From NCBI GenBank assembly GCA_026224775.1, contig JAMFRP010000031.1:62001-126000 (forward strand): a DNA stretch of 64,000 nucleotides, given 5' to 3'. The notes beneath the pieces were generated by a model that worked only from the letters and a program-made list of their open reading frames with translations, was not told the DNA's origin and did no database searches. Shown in pieces: positions 62,804 through 64,000 of the stretch (position 1 is the first letter of the stretch; each line of letters begins with the position of its first letter). This DNA is from Bacteroidota bacterium (GTDB lineage Bacteria > Bacteroidota > Bacteroidia > Sphingobacteriales > Sphingobacteriaceae). The translations under genes and the position numbers were made by a program.

Positions 62804-64000
62804 CTATTTACCATTTATCAATATTTGTCTTGCGTCGTTGTCATCAAACTTATCTATCTGTTGATTTAATGTTGCTTTCAACTGCCTGGTAATGGTTTCA
62901 TATCCCTTTTTGCCGTATAGATTATTCATTTCATGAGGATCAGTTTGCAGGTCATAAAGCTCCCAGTTGTTTACACGGGTATAAAAACGTATAAGCTTGT
63001 AACGTTTGGTTTTTATGCCAAAATGTGGTGATACAGCATGCTCTCCGTTTTCATAATAATGATAATAGATCACGTCCCGACCTTTTGCTTTGTTTTTTGC
63101 AAACAATGGCAGCATTGACTCGCCCTGCATATCTTTTGGTATGGGTATACCAGCAGCATCTAAAACGGTAGGCGCAATGTCTAAATTCAACACAAAATCA
63201 TTTGATCTTGTGCCGGATTTTATTTTACCGGGATAGCGCATGACCATTGGGGTGCGAAATGATTCTTCATATATCCAGCGTTTATCAAACCAGCCGTGTT
63301 CGCCCAGGTAAAAACCCTGATCAGACATATAGATCACGATCGTGTTCTTAGTGAGATTATGTTTGTCCAGGTAATCCAATGTGCGGCCAATATTTCTATC
63401 TAACGAAACTACTGTGCTTAAATATTCCTGCATATAGTGCTGGTATTTCCACTCGGTTAAAGCATTTCCGCTTAGATTCCGTGCTTTCAAGTCTTCGTAT
63501 ATAGGTTTGTAATAGGTATCCATTCGATGCCGCTGGGCAGCATTCATGCGGTTAATTGCCCCTTCCCTGTTCTCCGCATCAACATCAGGGAACATTTTCA
63601 GGTCATATCCCATAAGCATTGTTTTAGCAATGGTCATATCCTGCACCTTAGCAGCCTCACGATTATCATATTTATCATAAAAATCATGCGGCAGTGGGAA
63701 TGTTACTTTATCAAACCGCCCAAGGTCGGCTGTATCAGGTATCCATGTACGGTGCGTGGCTTTATGGCCCACAACCAGGCAAAATGGTTTGCTTTTGTCC
63801 CTTGAGTTTAACCAGGCTTCTGTTTCATTTTCTATAATATTGCTCACATAACCTTCAATGCGCTGCGTTTTTCCATTCATGTTTATAAAATCAGGATTAT
63901 AATATTCCCCTTGCCCGGGTAGTATTTTCCAATAATCAAACCCCTGTGGCGTTGATTCCAGGTGCCATTTACCTATCCATGCAGTTTCATATCCCGCGTG
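62804..64000 (-). CDS. S1-family sulfatase, possibly GlcNAc-6-sulfatase-like, 5' end beyond window
   Basis: 398 residues are visible and the reading frame stays open to the window edge, so the N-terminal part with the C/S-x-P-S-R site lies outside. Visible features include AWIGKWHLESTPQGFDYW (active-site lysine and histidine), FCLVVGHKATHRTWIPD, MSDQGFYLGEHGWFDKRW and a C-terminal WELYDLQTDPHEMNNLYG. The pattern fits the mucin-desulfating / N-acetylglucosamine-6-sulfatase group. It is upstream of the other sulfatase with a 74-bp gap, likely the same operon. Confidence 0.88.
   Translation of the reverse strand, partial: HAGYETAWIGKWHLESTPQGFDYWKILPGQGEYYNPDFINMNGKTQRIEGYVSNIIENETEAWLNSRDKSKPFCLVVGHKATHRTWIPDTADLGRFDKVTFPLPHDFYDKYDNREAAKVQDMTIAKTMLMGYDLKMFPDVDAENREGAINRMNAAQRHRMDTYYKPIYEDLKARNLSGNALTEWKYQHYMQEYLSTVVSLDRNIGRTLDYLDKHNLTKNTIVIYMSDQGFYLGEHGWFDKRWIYEESFRTPMVMRYPGKIKSGTRSNDFVLNLDIAPTVLDAAGIPIPKDMQGESMLPLFAKNKAKGRDVIYYHYYENGEHAVSPHFGIKTKRYKLIRFYTRVNNWELYDLQTDPHEMNNLYGKKGYETITRQLKATLNQQIDKFDDNDARQILINGK

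Overview
The window looks like a chromosomal segment of a Bacteroidota bacterium, most likely a soil or plant-associated member of the Sphingobacteriaceae (Mucilaginibacter/Pedobacter type). The support is three SusC/SusD pairs, a GldD gliding lipoprotein, promoters of the Bacteroidota form TTTG-N19-21-TAnnTTTG, no strong Shine-Dalgarno sequences, and several families of short palindromic intergenic repeats. I saw no rRNA or tRNA genes, CRISPR array, transposase or phage genes.

Layout. 0-17.9 kb is mostly housekeeping: a TPR protein, a ComA-like phosphosulfolactate synthase, aroE-gldD, gltX, an orphan histidine kinase with a DinB protein, an ECF sigma factor with a membrane anti-sigma candidate, a quinone oxidoreductase, superoxide dismutase, an AT-rich beta-propeller lipoprotein, tadA-sdpI-csaA, an ArsR-SRPBCC pair and DNA polymerase IV. 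18.0-32.9 kb holds two paralogous ROK regulator-SusC-SusD modules in tandem, then a gene fusing a NagB-type glucosamine-6-phosphate deaminase to a PIG-L/LmbE deacetylase. This looks like an amino-sugar (GlcNAc, chitin-type) uptake region. 33.0-39.7 kb is a histidine-utilisation operon (marR-hutH-hutU-hutI-ftcD, minus strand). 39.8-41.3 kb holds an ElaA-type acetyltransferase and a YeiH-type membrane protein. 41.5-64 kb is a glycan locus: GH27, GH39, sialidase, AGE epimerase, sialate O-acetylesterase, MFS transporter, NanM-like mutarotase, NanA-like lyase, SusD and SusC on the minus strand, a divergent FadR-type regulator, a GH2 gene that has lost its catalytic half, and two sulfatases, the last running off the window.

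How it fits together. Sialidase and O-acetylesterase would release and de-esterify sialic acid. NanM, the MFS protein and NanA would mutarotate, import and cleave it to ManNAc and pyruvate, and the AGE epimerase would convert ManNAc to GlcNAc. After a kinase not present here, the GlcNAc-6-phosphate would flow toward the NagB/PIG-L fusion about 20 kb away. The locus also points to sulfated, galactosylated glycans.

The most notable non-coding signals are: (1) a promoter-hairpin-hairpin-terminator unit in front of the nagB fusion (30619-30879), which looks like a leader RNA or sRNA and shares its promoter sequence with both ROK operons; (2) a perfect 24-bp palindrome at the head of the marR-hut operon; (3) an ArsR operator laid over a near-ideal promoter; (4) paired 22-bp repeats with a GntR-type GT-N3-AC core between susC and the FadR-type gene; (5) a small structured RNA candidate at 10639-10757. 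All functional calls are from reading the sequence; no database search was run.
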